A stretch of 64,000 bases of DNA from Selaginella moellendorffii. Taxonomy: Eukaryota > Streptophyta > Lycopodiopsida > Selaginellales > Selaginellaceae. The translations under genes were made by a program, and so were the position numbers. The stretch spans positions 603,014 through 667,013 of the forward strand of contig NW_003314298.1 in assembly GCF_000143415.4 (NCBI RefSeq), written 5' to 3'. Below are positions 24,096 to 34,181 of the stretch, in pieces. The notes beneath the pieces were generated by a model, which worked only from the letters and a program-made list of their open reading frames with translations, did no database searches and had not been told where the DNA came from. Numbering within the stretch: position 1 is the stretch's first letter; each line of letters starts with the position of its first letter.

Positions 24096-24638
24096 AGATC
24101 CATTTTCCAACATGGTATCGGAGCTATGGTTGGATGGCCACCTGGCACTGGTGTAGGAGGTCCTGGGTTCAATCCCCGGCCTGTCCAGATCCATTTTCCA
24201 ACATGGTATCGGAGCTATGGTTGGATGGCCTGTGGTAGGCATGGACTGGCAGGTAGGGATGTGTGGCGTGTTCAGCTTAGGGGGGAGTGTTGGAACTAAG
24301 TTGAACATGCAGGTAGGGATGTGGTAGGCATGGACTGGCAGGTAGGGATGTGTGGCGTGTTCAGCTTAGGGGGGAGTGTTGGAACTGTGGTAGGCATGGA
24401 CTGGCAGGTAGGGATGTGTGGCGTGTTCAGCTTAGGGGGGAGTGTTGGAACTAAGTTGAACATGCAGGTAGGGATGTGTGGCGTGTTCAGCTTAGGGGGG
24501 AGTGTTGGAACTAAGTTGAACATGGTATCGGAGCTATGGTTGGATGGCCTGTGGTAGGCATGGACTGGCAGGTAGGGATGTGTGGCGTGTTCAGCTTAGG
24601 GGGGAGTGTTGGAACTAAGTTGAACATGCACACAACCA

Positions 24639-24709
24639 GGGCAGGTAGCTCAGTGGTAGAACACCTGGCACCGGTGTAGGAGGTCCTGGGTTCAATCCCC
24701 AGCCTGTCC
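24639..24709 (+). tRNA. tRNA-like sequence inside TRIM LTR, copy 3
   Basis: Same position within the 3' LTR. It differs from copy 2 by GAGC to GAAC in the D-stem and CCCGG to CCCAG in the T-stem, each weakening a pair. A further partial copy (3' two-thirds) lies in the truncated LTR ending at 24203. Confidence 0.5.
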
Positions 24710-24731
24710 AGATCCATTTTCCAACAAAGAC

Positions 24732-25859
24732 ATCCCGTCCGCCATCACTGCTCTAACCCTTCATCAACTATGAACTCTAAACTTCTATTATGTTTAGTCC
24801 AAAACAAAGCATCTTATGAGCTACTTAATTACTCATCGCTAGTCCTGTTGATCAGACAGCCTGCTGGATGGCTCTTCTATGCTGCTATTGCATGCCTGCA
24901 CAATAAACTTTTGGATCTCAGCTAGTGATAAAACCTTATAAACAAAATTACACCTTTGTTTAATGTTTGAAGAAGTTTTGGGTTTTTTTCCTCAACTTCT
25001 CAATAAGCTTATTGACAACATCTTAAACCACAATAATCATTTGTTTAAACCATTGTGGCATCTATAATGTCTGTTGTGTTAGATATAACTAAATTTTGTT
25101 TTTGTGTTTTTGGGGATCTTTTGATAAATGTATATTTTCACCTTTTTTTTCTTAAAGCAGTTGGAGATGTTGTCATTTTGGAAGGATAAATATGTTTTCA
25201 AAAATAACATGTGATAATCTCTAATAGACAAAAGAACTCAGCTGAATATTGTTAAAAGGTTAATTAGTAAATATTGAGATTCCAAGGTGATCCCAACCAA
25301 GTGCTATATTGTGCAAAAACTCCTTCGAATCAACAATAATAACCAACTCATCGGCAATAATAACTTGATTATTTTTTACTAACTTCACAACAGCAACAAA
25401 TTAGGTGGATCAATCATTTATATTTACAATAAAAACTATGGTTATTTTTATTGCATTATTTTATGTAAAACTTGGAGATCCACCATGTTCATGATTAAAA
25501 CTAGTTTCCCTAAATTGATATTGCATTTAAATAAAAAATACTCTAATAAATAACTCACCCTGACATTATTATTATAGATTTGAAGTATACAAACCAAAAC
25601 ATTTCCATGTCCCAAAGGAACACAATAGTAAATGCGTTGCTCATCAAAATATTTAATCCTTCTGGTACCTATGAGAAATTGTGTGGTATTTTGTATATGG
25701 ACTATACTACCTTTATGAAATTGAAACAAAAAATATAAATCAAGATCAAATTTAAATTATATATAAAACTAGTTCAAATAATATGGCATAACATAAAAAT
25801 ACTGAGGAATAAAAAAATCACATACAAAAAATAAATTTAATAAAATATATATTATAATT
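24732..25859. other. AT-rich intergenic DNA, no gene seen
   Basis: Nothing recognisable on either strand. Short ORFs are chance frames in AT-rich sequence. Confidence 0.4.
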
Positions 25860-26620
25860 TGACCTTAATATGAGGCCACAAAAGCAAGCTTAATCACAAA
25901 GACAAAAGAAATTACAAACAAAGATTGTGTAATTTAAAAATAATGACTACAAAATAAACCTAAAAAATAACTCAAAAATGAGTATGGCACAAGGCCACAT
26001 GTTTAACAAAAGATATTTTCACAAAATAACTCTAAAAAAAGTTTAATATGATGCCACACACTTAGCAAAAAACATTTTTATATTATGACTCTAGAAAAAA
26101 CCTAGTGCAAGGGCACATGCTAAACTAGAAATATTTTTACAGACTAACCTAAAAAAAAACTTAGTGCAAAGCCACATGCTAAGCTAAAAACATTTTTATA
26201 AATTGACCCTAGAAAAAACTTAGTATGAAGCCTTATGCTAAGTAAGAAACAATTCCACAAATTAACTCCACAAAAAGCTCAGTACAAGGCCATAAGCTAA
26301 TCCAAAAATATTTCATCATATTTACTCTAGATAGTGCAAGGCCACATGCTAATCAAAAAATGTTTCCACAGATTAACTCTAGAAAAAACTTAGCACAAGG
26401 TCACTCTCTAAGCAAAAAATATTTTACCATAACAATTGTAAAAGAAATGAGTCACATATTAAGAAAAAATTGTTTTATCAAATAACTCAAAAAAGAGTTT
26501 GGCATAAGGCCACACACTAAATAAAAAAAAATTCCAGTATACGTGAAATTTTTTTTTCTAAAGAACGAGCCAAGCTAAGCGTGAAGTTACACACCAAGAA
26601 ATAAAAAGCAAAAGTATTTA
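25860..26620. repeat. Diverged tandem array, unit about 60 bp
   Basis: About 12 units share the core 'CTTAGTGCAAGGCCACATGCTAA'-like word, found near 25865, 25985, 26042, 26103, 26163, 26223, 26280, 26335, 26392 and 26502. Spacing is mostly 55-61 bp. Between cores is an A-rich spacer with 'AAATATTTTTACAAATTAACTCTAGAAAAA'-like sequence. Units differ at many positions, so the array is old. Centres of plant satellite-like minisatellites look like this; no coding or palindromic structure was seen. Confidence 0.8.
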
Positions 26621-28233
26621 ATTAAGGCTTACCATTGCTGAAATGTTATATTCAAGTCATACTAGAAAACTTTCAAAAATCCTAAATTAAAGCCTAATAT
26701 CCATTGAAGTTGTGCAATATTGACAAGTGAAATAATCTAGTACAAAAAGGGAACTCCAAAAGCTATACTTTTATGACCAATCAAACAACACAAATAATGT
26801 GGTATAAGGAGCAAAATGCAAAAGATATGTTTTTCTGCTAAATGAAAGAAAAAGAAAAACAAGAGAAAAAAGAGTAAAATTGCTATTTATAAAAGATATA
26901 AGAGGAAAAATAAAGAATAAAAAATTTATAACAACTAAAAATATTGTGCAACATTGTAAAAATTTTATATCCAAAAAAGCATATTATATTATAAAACTAA
27001 AAATATTTTCATCTAGCATGTTCATAGCATGTGACGTCACATTAAAGAATTTTCAAGTGCAAAATATTCCCACACGTGTCAGTGAGAAATTTAGGGCTAA
27101 GGTTTCATTTTTTATGGTTTCAACAATGGGAGGCAGCAGATGTAAAGATAGATCTCACAGCTTGATAGATCAAGTTCTGATATATGCTTGGTCAGGCATG
27201 TCTGATGTAGGTTGGAAGTAGGCTAGAACAATCCATCCCCACCTCCTTTTGAGACTGTTTGTCGATAAGTTCGTCTGCCCAACGAGCTGATTTGCGATCA
27301 TATTCCTCTCTTTCCTTTTCTCTTTTCAGCCTTCTTGCGTTCTTGATCTGATCCCGCAGCACGATCTTGATCACAATCTCTTTCTGCACAAGAATTTCCT
27401 TCTGCATGAGCTAAAGTAATAAGCTTTAAAACATCCTTTCATATTCCAGATTTCTCATTGCGAAAATGTGAGCTCGATTTTAAACTCGATTTTGGAAGAA
27501 AGCAGATGATTTCGTCAGGGTGATGGCCAAACAAGGAAGGAACCTGCACGTGTTTGAAATTCTCGAATGTTTCAAGAATAAAAGAGCAAACACATCTCTT
27601 TGGTGATGTAAATCAAGGGCTTTGGAAATTAATAAAGAAGCTCCCCTTTTGGTACTTATGCCTCCAAATGGGTGTATTATTATTCTCAGATATACTGGAA
27701 TGCTGTGTAATATGCTCTACGTCTCCACCTCTTCATATAAAACTACCTTCGACACCTAGACTTTGCTCAGCAGCAGCAGGGGCCATTTCTTCATCCTATT
27801 CTTCTCTGATGCATGAGAGATAGACATGGAAGAAAAACTATTCCAAAACCAATGTGTGTTCGTTCTAGAGCATTCTCCAAGCCTGTCCTGGTTTCAGTCG
27901 TCACATCATTTTGGCCCACTCAGCAAGTGCATGATGCCTTCGTGTTTGATTAACACAAAGATCCAAGCTCAGTGCAACAAGAGCTGGAAAACAAATAAGT
28001 CTTCGTCAATTGCCTTTTTTCTTTGGTTTTAAGCATGAAAGATCAACCCTCTAGGAGGTTGCCAAGCGCTTGCCAAGCGCTTGCCAGCAGGAAGCATCTC
28101 ATAGAGACACCCGAGTTTGCAGCCCTTCACTGCACACACCACCTGAATTGTAGTCCTCATGTCTTGGGTCTAGAAGCAGATGAGGACGTGCCTCTTTAGG
28201 CCCTTTGCGGTGCAAGGTTGTCAAGGAGCATAT
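26621..28233. other. Intergenic; candidate minus-strand coiled-coil exon at 27192-27407
   Basis: The only protein-like signal is a minus-strand frame with a strongly charged helix (words RRLKREKEREEYDRKSARWADE). It could be an exon of an unidentified gene, since no partner exons could be fixed. The rest is AT-rich with no recognised feature. Confidence 0.25.
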
Positions 28234-29379
28234 AGTCAGAGTCAGGCTTCTGCCACGTGGCACAGGGGGGACTTAGGTCAGCCACGGCCATGACCATGTA
28301 CCCTGTTTTCTCTCTCATTAGCGTCTCCTCAGATCATTATCATGGTATCAGATTGTAGATCCTGATGGTTCATCATGCTAGGAGAGACCTGTGCTTTCTG
28401 ATCAACAACCACCGACTACACAGAGTATGGAACATGACGAGTAGTAGTGCTGCTGCCAGTGCATTGGAGCAGCGTTTAATCCCTTTGTACAAGGGAGATT
28501 TTGCAAATTGGGCTGCCCTCTTGAAGGTCGTTTTCTTGGTGTGATAATTACAATGGGATTGTCGTAGGCAAAGAATCTAACCAGCCCAAGGTGCTCTCGA
28601 ATTAGCATACTGGAAGCTGCACAATAAGTGAGCCCTATTAACAATGGGTATTGGTCCAGACAAGCAGTATATTCATCTTCTTGATCTTGATAACAATGCT
28701 CTAACAAATTGAACCAATTTAACTCAGTTTCTTAATGCTCAAATGGTTGAACATGTGGTCACATTGAAGGGTGAGTTTTTCACTTTAAAGATGGATCCCC
28801 AATTGCCTGTTGAGAAGTTTATCAATGACATTCTCTACTATGAGAAGCAAATTGGGGGTCCATCTTTAAAAGTGAAGAACTCACCCTTCAACATGACCAC
28901 ATGTTCAACTGTTTGAGCACCAAGAAATTGGGTTAAATTGGTCCAATTTGTCAAGATCAAGAAAATGAATATACTCCAATAAGGGCTTGCTTGTTGCGCA
29001 GCTTCCAGTCTGCTAATTTGGGAGCACCTTGGGCTAGTTCAGGTTCTTTGCCTGCAACAATCCCATCGCAATTATCACACAAGAAAACAACCTTCAGGAG
29101 GGCAGCCCAATTTGCAAGCTCTCCCTTGTACAAAGGGATTTAAACGCTGCTCCAATGCACCGGCAGCAGCACTACTGCTTGCCATCTTCCACCATACTCT
29201 ATGTAGTTGGTGGTTGTTGATCAGAAAGCACACTGGCATGGTGAACCATCAGGATCTACAATCTGATACCATCTGAGGAGACGCTAATGAGAGAGAAAAC
29301 AGGGTACATGGTCATGGCCGTGGCCACCAGCGTCTGACCTAACCGCCCCTGTGCCACTGGCAGAAGCCTGACTCTGACT
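28234..29379. repeat. Long inverted repeat of a Copia 5' end (LTR end, PBS, gag start)
   Basis: Arms 28234-28805 and 28847-29379 are near-identical in opposite orientation, with a loop of about 41 nt. Each arm has, from outside in, an LTR tail, a primer-binding site TGGTATCAGA (28343-28352 plus strand; 29262-29271 minus strand), then a gag start. Words such as LIPLYKGDFANWA and PVEKFINDILYYEKQ are typical of Copia gag. Stops interrupt gag in both arms. A read-through transcript would fold into a >500-bp hairpin. Confidence 0.85.
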
Positions 29380-29873
29380 TGGATTGTGTTCTAAACTAGA
29401 GCGGTGGTTTGTTACCTGGGATGAGAAGAGAAGATTTTATGGTCTGGAATCCTCTCACTGGAGCGTCCAAGATTCTCCCAACATGGGTCTTAGACTACGT
29501 TCTTAGAACACTACAATGGTCGTCTGGAAAGCGCTATTGGGTCTGTGTAGTCAAGACAACCTAAATTTACAGGTGCCCAATCTTACCTGGGAAAGTTTGC
29601 TTGATAGAAAACAATTTATACTATAGGCTAATCTGTATGATTGATGGTTGTCATCGTATGGCTGATAGTATAATTGTATGGTGAATCTTTTTTTGTTACA
29701 ATGTTATTTGATCATAAAGGTTATGCTCAATAAACTATAATTCTTATTGATTTTTTGGAAAAAGTCCTATAAGATTAAATGTCACGGATGGGAAATTACA
29801 ATTGATTGATTTATTTAATCCTAATTTATAAACCGGGTTAAGTTTAATTGGAATATTACTTTGAATCCTAAAG
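29380..29873. other. Intergenic, no gene seen
   Basis: This is the upstream region of the gene at 29874. No motif could be assigned with confidence. Confidence 0.3.
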
Positions 29874-30846
29874 ATGACGGCGCGACCACGCAGCCAAGCA
29901 CCAGCAGCTCCAATCTTTCGCTCAGAAAATCGCGCCATCCACAAGCTCGTCCAGGAGATCCCACACAATGTCGCTTACAATATCTCTTGCTTTTCCTTCC
30001 TTTCATCCGAAGCAAAGATCAGCAATCTGCGAGTTGATGCTCTCAATGTTGGAGTCGAGAAACTTTGCTCGTCTTATCAAAATATCCAGAGTTTCGAGCG
30101 GAGGCCAATTTCGCAAGCTTTGTTTCCTCCTCACGCGTTCTACAAATCCAAAACCGACATCAGAGAAGAACACGATGAAGAATTCGATGGTCCATCTCCT
30201 GCTGCTGAGCAAAGTCTAGAAGCCCAAGGTGACGGAAGTTTATTGTCTCTTGTGCTGATTCTGGGGTTTGGTGAAGATCTCGAGCATGAGCGCTTGATGG
30301 CACGATTTTCGGAATTAGAAGCCGACGAAGCGGCAGCAGCTGCTAAAGAGTTTGAGGACGAGTATGAGCACGATCAAGATGGTTTCTTCCGAGCTGAAAG
30401 GACCCCCATGTAAGTTTTTGAGCTTCGATTGTTTTGTTCAAAAAGTCTCTGATAAAACTTCTCTTTTCTTTTTCCAGTTTGAGATGTGGAAGCGAAAGAC
30501 TTGGAACACGACGTCTCGACTGCTCCAGACCGTCCCGAGAAGCGAAATCACGACAAGAAAAGCCTCAAAGCGAGTCACTTGATCTTCCGGAGACCGATAT
30601 TATCTATACAAGACAAGGGAAAGAGGCTATGGATCCAAAGAGCCGACGAAGCTCGCAGCAGGAACTATCAAAGGTAAATTCGTAGAGCTCAAGAAAATAT
30701 CTCAGAAACCTGTTTTTCGTTTCCAGGTTTTTGTCTCTGTGGTCGATCGAGCACCAGGGGACGCTGTTCTTGAGCTGCGACCAATCCAGGTACCCGAAAG
30801 CACCTCCATGCCAATGTCTAGATTCAAGCAAAGACATGGTGGGTGA
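29874..30846 (+). CDS. Small three-exon gene, possible URI/prefoldin-related C-terminus
   Basis: Exons 29874-30409, 30478-30673 and 30727-30846 join in frame across two short introns, 68 nt (GTAAGT...TTCCAG) and 53 nt (GTAAAT...TTCCAG), giving about 283 residues. Without splicing the frame stops immediately in both introns, which supports the model. Features are an acidic helix (LMARFSELEADEAAAA followed by D/E-rich sequence), a basic Ser-rich middle, and the C-terminal word PMSRFKQRHGG. A VSRFK-type ending and a preceding acidic stretch are seen in plant URI (unconventional prefoldin RPB5 interactor) proteins. The prefoldin helices are not evident, so this identity is a weak inference; upstream exons may be missing. 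The start codon is the first ATG of the frame. Confidence 0.45.
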
Positions 30847-30959
30847 AAAATCGCTGGAAAGTGAGAGATTTACGAGATTTTATTTGTTTTGGATGAGAAA
30901 ATTCCCAAGGTGAGAAGTTTTTAATTCAGAAAAGATGTGAGATTACTTGAAAGATGTGA

Positions 30960-32681
30960 ATGTTGAGCTTACAGGAGTGTCTTGCGAGCCTCAAGTCGTG
31001 TCGAACACTCTCAAGCGTGAGAGAGCAGCACAAGCAAGTAAAATCCAAGCTTGACCTCGAGAACGATCGCAATCTCTACAGCCGGATTTCCAACACGCTG
31101 ATCGAGATGTATGGAAAGTGTGGCAGTGCCGACGACGCTCGCAAGGTTTTTGCGTCGATGCCCGAGAGCTCCAGATCTCCCTTCACGCTCTTCTCCATGC
31201 TGGTAGCGTTTGCTCGCAATGGACACCTCCGGGAGGCCAAGGAGCTCTTTGACGAGATGCCCGAGAAGGAGCTAAGCGCCTGGAGCGCGCTCATGTCGGC
31301 GTATGCCCGATCGGGGCATATGGACGAGGCGAAAACTCTCTTCGATCGAATGCCCGAGAGGGACGTGATCTCCTGGACTGCGATGCTCAATGCCTACTCG
31401 GAGAACTCGCTAGTCGAGGAAGCGAAGAAGATCTTCGATGAGATGCCCGTGAGAGACGTCGTGTCGTGGACTGGCCTGCTCGTCGCGTATGCTCAAACAG
31501 GCTATCTGATCGAAGCGAGGAGAGTGTTTGAATCCATGCCCGAGTGGGACACTGTATCCGCGAATGCGATGATCACTGCGTATGGATCGATCCAAAACGT
31601 TAGCGAGGCAAGGAAGATCTTTGAGAGCTTGCCAGCGAAGGATCTTGTGTCGTGGAACGCCGCGATCGCTGCGTATGCCCAAAACGGGTATATGATCGAG
31701 GCCAAGGCGCTGTTTGATTCCATGCCCGAGCGTAATGCCATCTCCGTGACCACGATGCTGTCGGCCTACGCGCAGGACCACAAGCTCAACCTCGCCAAGA
31801 GCCTGTTCGATTCGATGGAGGAGCGAAGCACAGCGTCATGGAATGCGATGCTCGCGGCCTATGCTCAAAATGGTCATCTCGAGGAGGCCAAGATCATCTT
31901 TGACACGGTACCTGAGCGATGCGTGGTGTCCTGGAACGCGATGGTCTCGGGGTTTGCGCAGAACGATCGCCTGGAAGAAGCCCGGGAGCTCTTCGATCGA
32001 ATGCCGGCCAGAAATATCTCGTCGTGGAACGCGATGCTAGCGGCATACGCCCAGCACAGGGACGTGATCCACGCCAAGCTCCTGTTCTTCGCAGAGATCC
32101 CCGACCGCGGCCCCGCGGCATGGATGTGCCTGATCCTCGTCCACACCTACACTGGCCAGATCGATCGCGCGGGCAAGATCCTGGCGACAATGCCGGTTCC
32201 CAGCGCCGTGGCTTGCAATGCCGTCCTGGTGGCCTACTCCCAGATCGGCCGCTTCGATCGCGCCGCAGAGATCTTCGTGTTGATGCACCTGGAAGATTGC
32301 GGCGCTGATGAGACGAGCTTCACATGCCTTCTCCTGGGATGTAGCCACAGCGGCGACATTTCGAGGGCGCGATCCATCTTCCAGTCCCTGGCCCTGGATT
32401 TCGCCAAGATGGCGCGGAAGCAGCACTACTGCGGGATGATCGATGTGCTGAGCCGTGCCGGGCACCTGCGTGACGCGCAAGAGCTCCTGGAGTCTATGCC
32501 TTACAAGCCCGATGCCGCCGATTGGAGGTCTCTGCTCAAGAACCACAAGAGAAGAGGACGATGTAGCAGCAGTAGTGATTCACGCAAAGATGTGGATGAA
32601 TCCAGCAGCGCTGTGAGAGGAGTCCTCGCGCCAAGGGACGCGCAGGGGTATATTCTCCTTGCCAACATGTTTGCTCATTAG
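30960..32681 (+). CDS. Intronless PLS-type pentatricopeptide repeat protein
   Basis: 573 residues made almost wholly of PPR motifs of about 31-35 residues, each with the pattern VSWNAMLAAYAQNGHLEEAK..LFD.MPER. Around 12-13 repeats run from about residue 40 to 520. Short 31-residue S motifs dominate the middle. A degenerate E-like tail (WRSLLKNHKRRG, then YILLANMFA) ends the protein early, without a DYW deaminase domain. Such proteins bind organelle RNA, and PLS/E proteins usually serve C-to-U editing with a partner deaminase. No clear transit peptide is visible before the first repeat. GC-rich codon use matches the gene at 34182. The frame is intact and apparently functional. It lies 114 bp after the gene at 29874 on the same strand. 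Confidence 0.88.
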   Translation: MLSLQECLASLKSCRTLSSVREQHKQVKSKLDLENDRNLYSRISNTLIEMYGKCGSADDARKVFASMPESSRSPFTLFSMLVAFARNGHLREAKELFDEMPEKELSAWSALMSAYARSGHMDEAKTLFDRMPERDVISWTAMLNAYSENSLVEEAKKIFDEMPVRDVVSWTGLLVAYAQTGYLIEARRVFESMPEWDTVSANAMITAYGSIQNVSEARKIFESLPAKDLVSWNAAIAAYAQNGYMIEAKALFDSMPERNAISVTTMLSAYAQDHKLNLAKSLFDSMEERSTASWNAMLAAYAQNGHLEEAKIIFDTVPERCVVSWNAMVSGFAQNDRLEEARELFDRMPARNISSWNAMLAAYAQHRDVIHAKLLFFAEIPDRGPAAWMCLILVHTYTGQIDRAGKILATMPVPSAVACNAVLVAYSQIGRFDRAAEIFVLMHLEDCGADETSFTCLLLGCSHSGDISRARSIFQSLALDFAKMARKQHYCGMIDVLSRAGHLRDAQELLESMPYKPDAADWRSLLKNHKRRGRCSSSSDSRKDVDESSSAVRGVLAPRDAQGYILLANMFAH

Positions 32682-32699
32682 GAGAATATTCTATAAAAT

Positions 32700-33760
32700 T
32701 TTAGCCACAGTGTCCACCACCAGCCAGTCGCTACCATCTCCAGTGGCTTGCAGCTGAATCGAGGTGCGTAGCCATGCGCCGCCCACTGCGTGTGCACCTC
32801 GACACCATATCTCTGGACAAACCTGACGATGCGCTTGGAAGCAGGACGTAGCAACGAGAAGAGCAGCATCTTCTCCCTTCGCTGGCTGAGCCTGAAACCC
32901 AGGGTGCCAGTACTGAGTAACCGATGCACCCTGGGCATGCTCGTCTCTGATCAATTCCGGCCAGCTGATGCTCGGATCACTCGACGAGCGTTTGCCTGCC
33001 GTAGAAGGCCACCAGAGAAGAAACAGCCGGCCCGATAGACGCAAGAGCCTTGGAGAGCCGCTCCAAGTGTTGGCGGTCTTGTAAGAACTTGTGAATATGC
33101 AGATAGGGAGTGAAAGGCTCGTGCGCAGGCTTGTCGAAGAAGGCGGCCCCTCCGACCCGGATGTTTGGTCCGACCACCTCTAAGATGAGCACGGCGCAGC
33201 AGGATAGGAAAAAAGTTCAATGATAGGCCCGTCGCCTGGCAATGAAGTGGTCGGCGAAGTACCTCATCACTTCCACAGAAGGTTCCCCAAGGCCAAGCTC
33301 CGGCTTGATCTCAACAAGCATGACGAGAATCCATTCGCTCATGATCAGAGCTTCGACCTTGATATCAGGTTCCGCATCAAACCCACGACTGGAGACTCGG
33401 TGACCCTCAAAGTAACGTTAGGAATCGTGCTCCTCAAGTACTTGAGCAGCATCTCTGCGAAAGCAGCTTGGCGTTGCCACTTGTCATCGAAGAACTTCTG
33501 TGGGCGAAACTCCAGTCGACCGCGTCTGGCACACAGTGCTTGAGGTAGCACCGGAACAGCTCGTTTGCCAAAGGCAGGGGCACTGCGCTAGATCTCAGTG
33601 TGCTTCATGGACCAGGGGTCATCCTGTTCCTTCGCAAAGAGATTGAGTGTCCATTTGGGATATGCCTTACCGTGTAGACATGAGCAGCGCCCTGAGCCAT
33701 AGTCAACGCCCCTGGAGCCTGACATAGTCCTTGTATTCACATCGACGTTGGACGTGAAAA
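32700..33760 (-). pseudogene. Broken relic resembling the kinase-like part of Crinkler-type proteins
   Basis: Minus-strand coding sense survives in pieces. One reads EWILVMLVEIKPELGLGEPS; after a TGA another continues VVGPNIRVGGAAFFDKPAHE. Upstream pieces (33345-33551 and beyond) are joined only by frame changes near 33380 and 33540. The order 'EIKPE..G..., then ..GPN..V.GA.F.DK' resembles a conserved block just before kinase-like domains in Crinkler-associated proteins of fungi and oomycetes. This is from memory of the pattern, so treat it as a lead. It is not expressed as one protein. It lies 3' of the PPR gene, convergent with it. Confidence 0.45.
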
Positions 33761-34181
33761 TCAAACCCTAAATGCTAAACATATTTTTAGTTTTAAACAT
33801 ATTTAAATAAAAATGTGTATATTAATTAACCCAAAACCCTAGAGTAAATGGTTGGAATTGAAATGAATTTAATATCTATCAAAATTCCATTATGTTAATA
33901 TTAATAAATGGCATCGTAATTATATATTTAAACTTTATAAAAGGTTTTTAAACATGATTATGTCATTAGTTCTTGAGGACGTCCATTGACTTTGATAATG
34001 TTTAAAGGCACGTTTCATTTTTAAAAGCTTCTAGTCATATTTAAATTTTTTAAAATGTTTTAACCTCTTTCTTTTAAGCATGATTAAAAAATTTAAAACC
34101 CTGGTGTTTTTAGGGCTCTTGGAGATCCAGATCTATAGGCGCTCACAGGAATCCAAATGCGATCGCTGCTCCACGCCAAGG
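33761..34181. promoter_or_regulatory. AT-rich upstream region of the DOMON-b561 gene
   Basis: AT-rich sequence precedes the start at 34182. The open frame extends upstream to 34080, but those 34 codons look like leader, not protein. No confident TATA box is assigned. Confidence 0.3.

Larger units (their letters stand above)
23788..24726 (+). mobile_element. Tandem TRIM retrotransposon array with tRNA-like LTRs, one TSD
   Basis: A 120-bp LTR begins TGTTGGAACTAAG and ends TTTTCCAACA, with 8-bp inverted termini. It is followed by TGGTATCGGAGC (initiator-Met primer site, one change), a 70-90 bp spacer and CTTAGGGGGGAG (polypurine tract), then the next LTR. Complete LTRs are 23788-23907, 23993-24112 and 24607-24726. 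A 5'-truncated LTR ends at 24203. LTR-start fragments lie at 24288-24310, 24377-24385, 24443-24465 and 24503-24522. AAGAC flanks the whole array (23783-23787 and 24727-24731). No protein is encoded, so this is a non-autonomous TRIM that must borrow another element's machinery. The outer LTRs differ at four of 120 sites, all transitions. Confidence 0.93.

Noticed and set aside
23820-24709. Functional cluster of tRNA genes
   Set aside because: The copies lie at a fixed offset inside LTRs, lack U33 and a paired anticodon stem, and no anticodon can be assigned. They are better seen as tRNA-derived LTR modules.
23758-24717. Minus-strand ORFs with repeated peptide words across the TRIM array
   Set aside because: The peptide repeats arise from the repeated DNA. 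LTR, PBS and PPT structure explains the region and the ORFs shift with each truncation.
25860-26620. CRISPR-like array
   Set aside because: Units drift continuously with no separation into constant repeats and unique spacers, and the genome is eukaryotic.
31410-32546. Minus-strand ORFs inside the PPR gene
   Set aside because: They are mirror frames of the repeated PPR codons, and only the plus strand yields PPR motifs.
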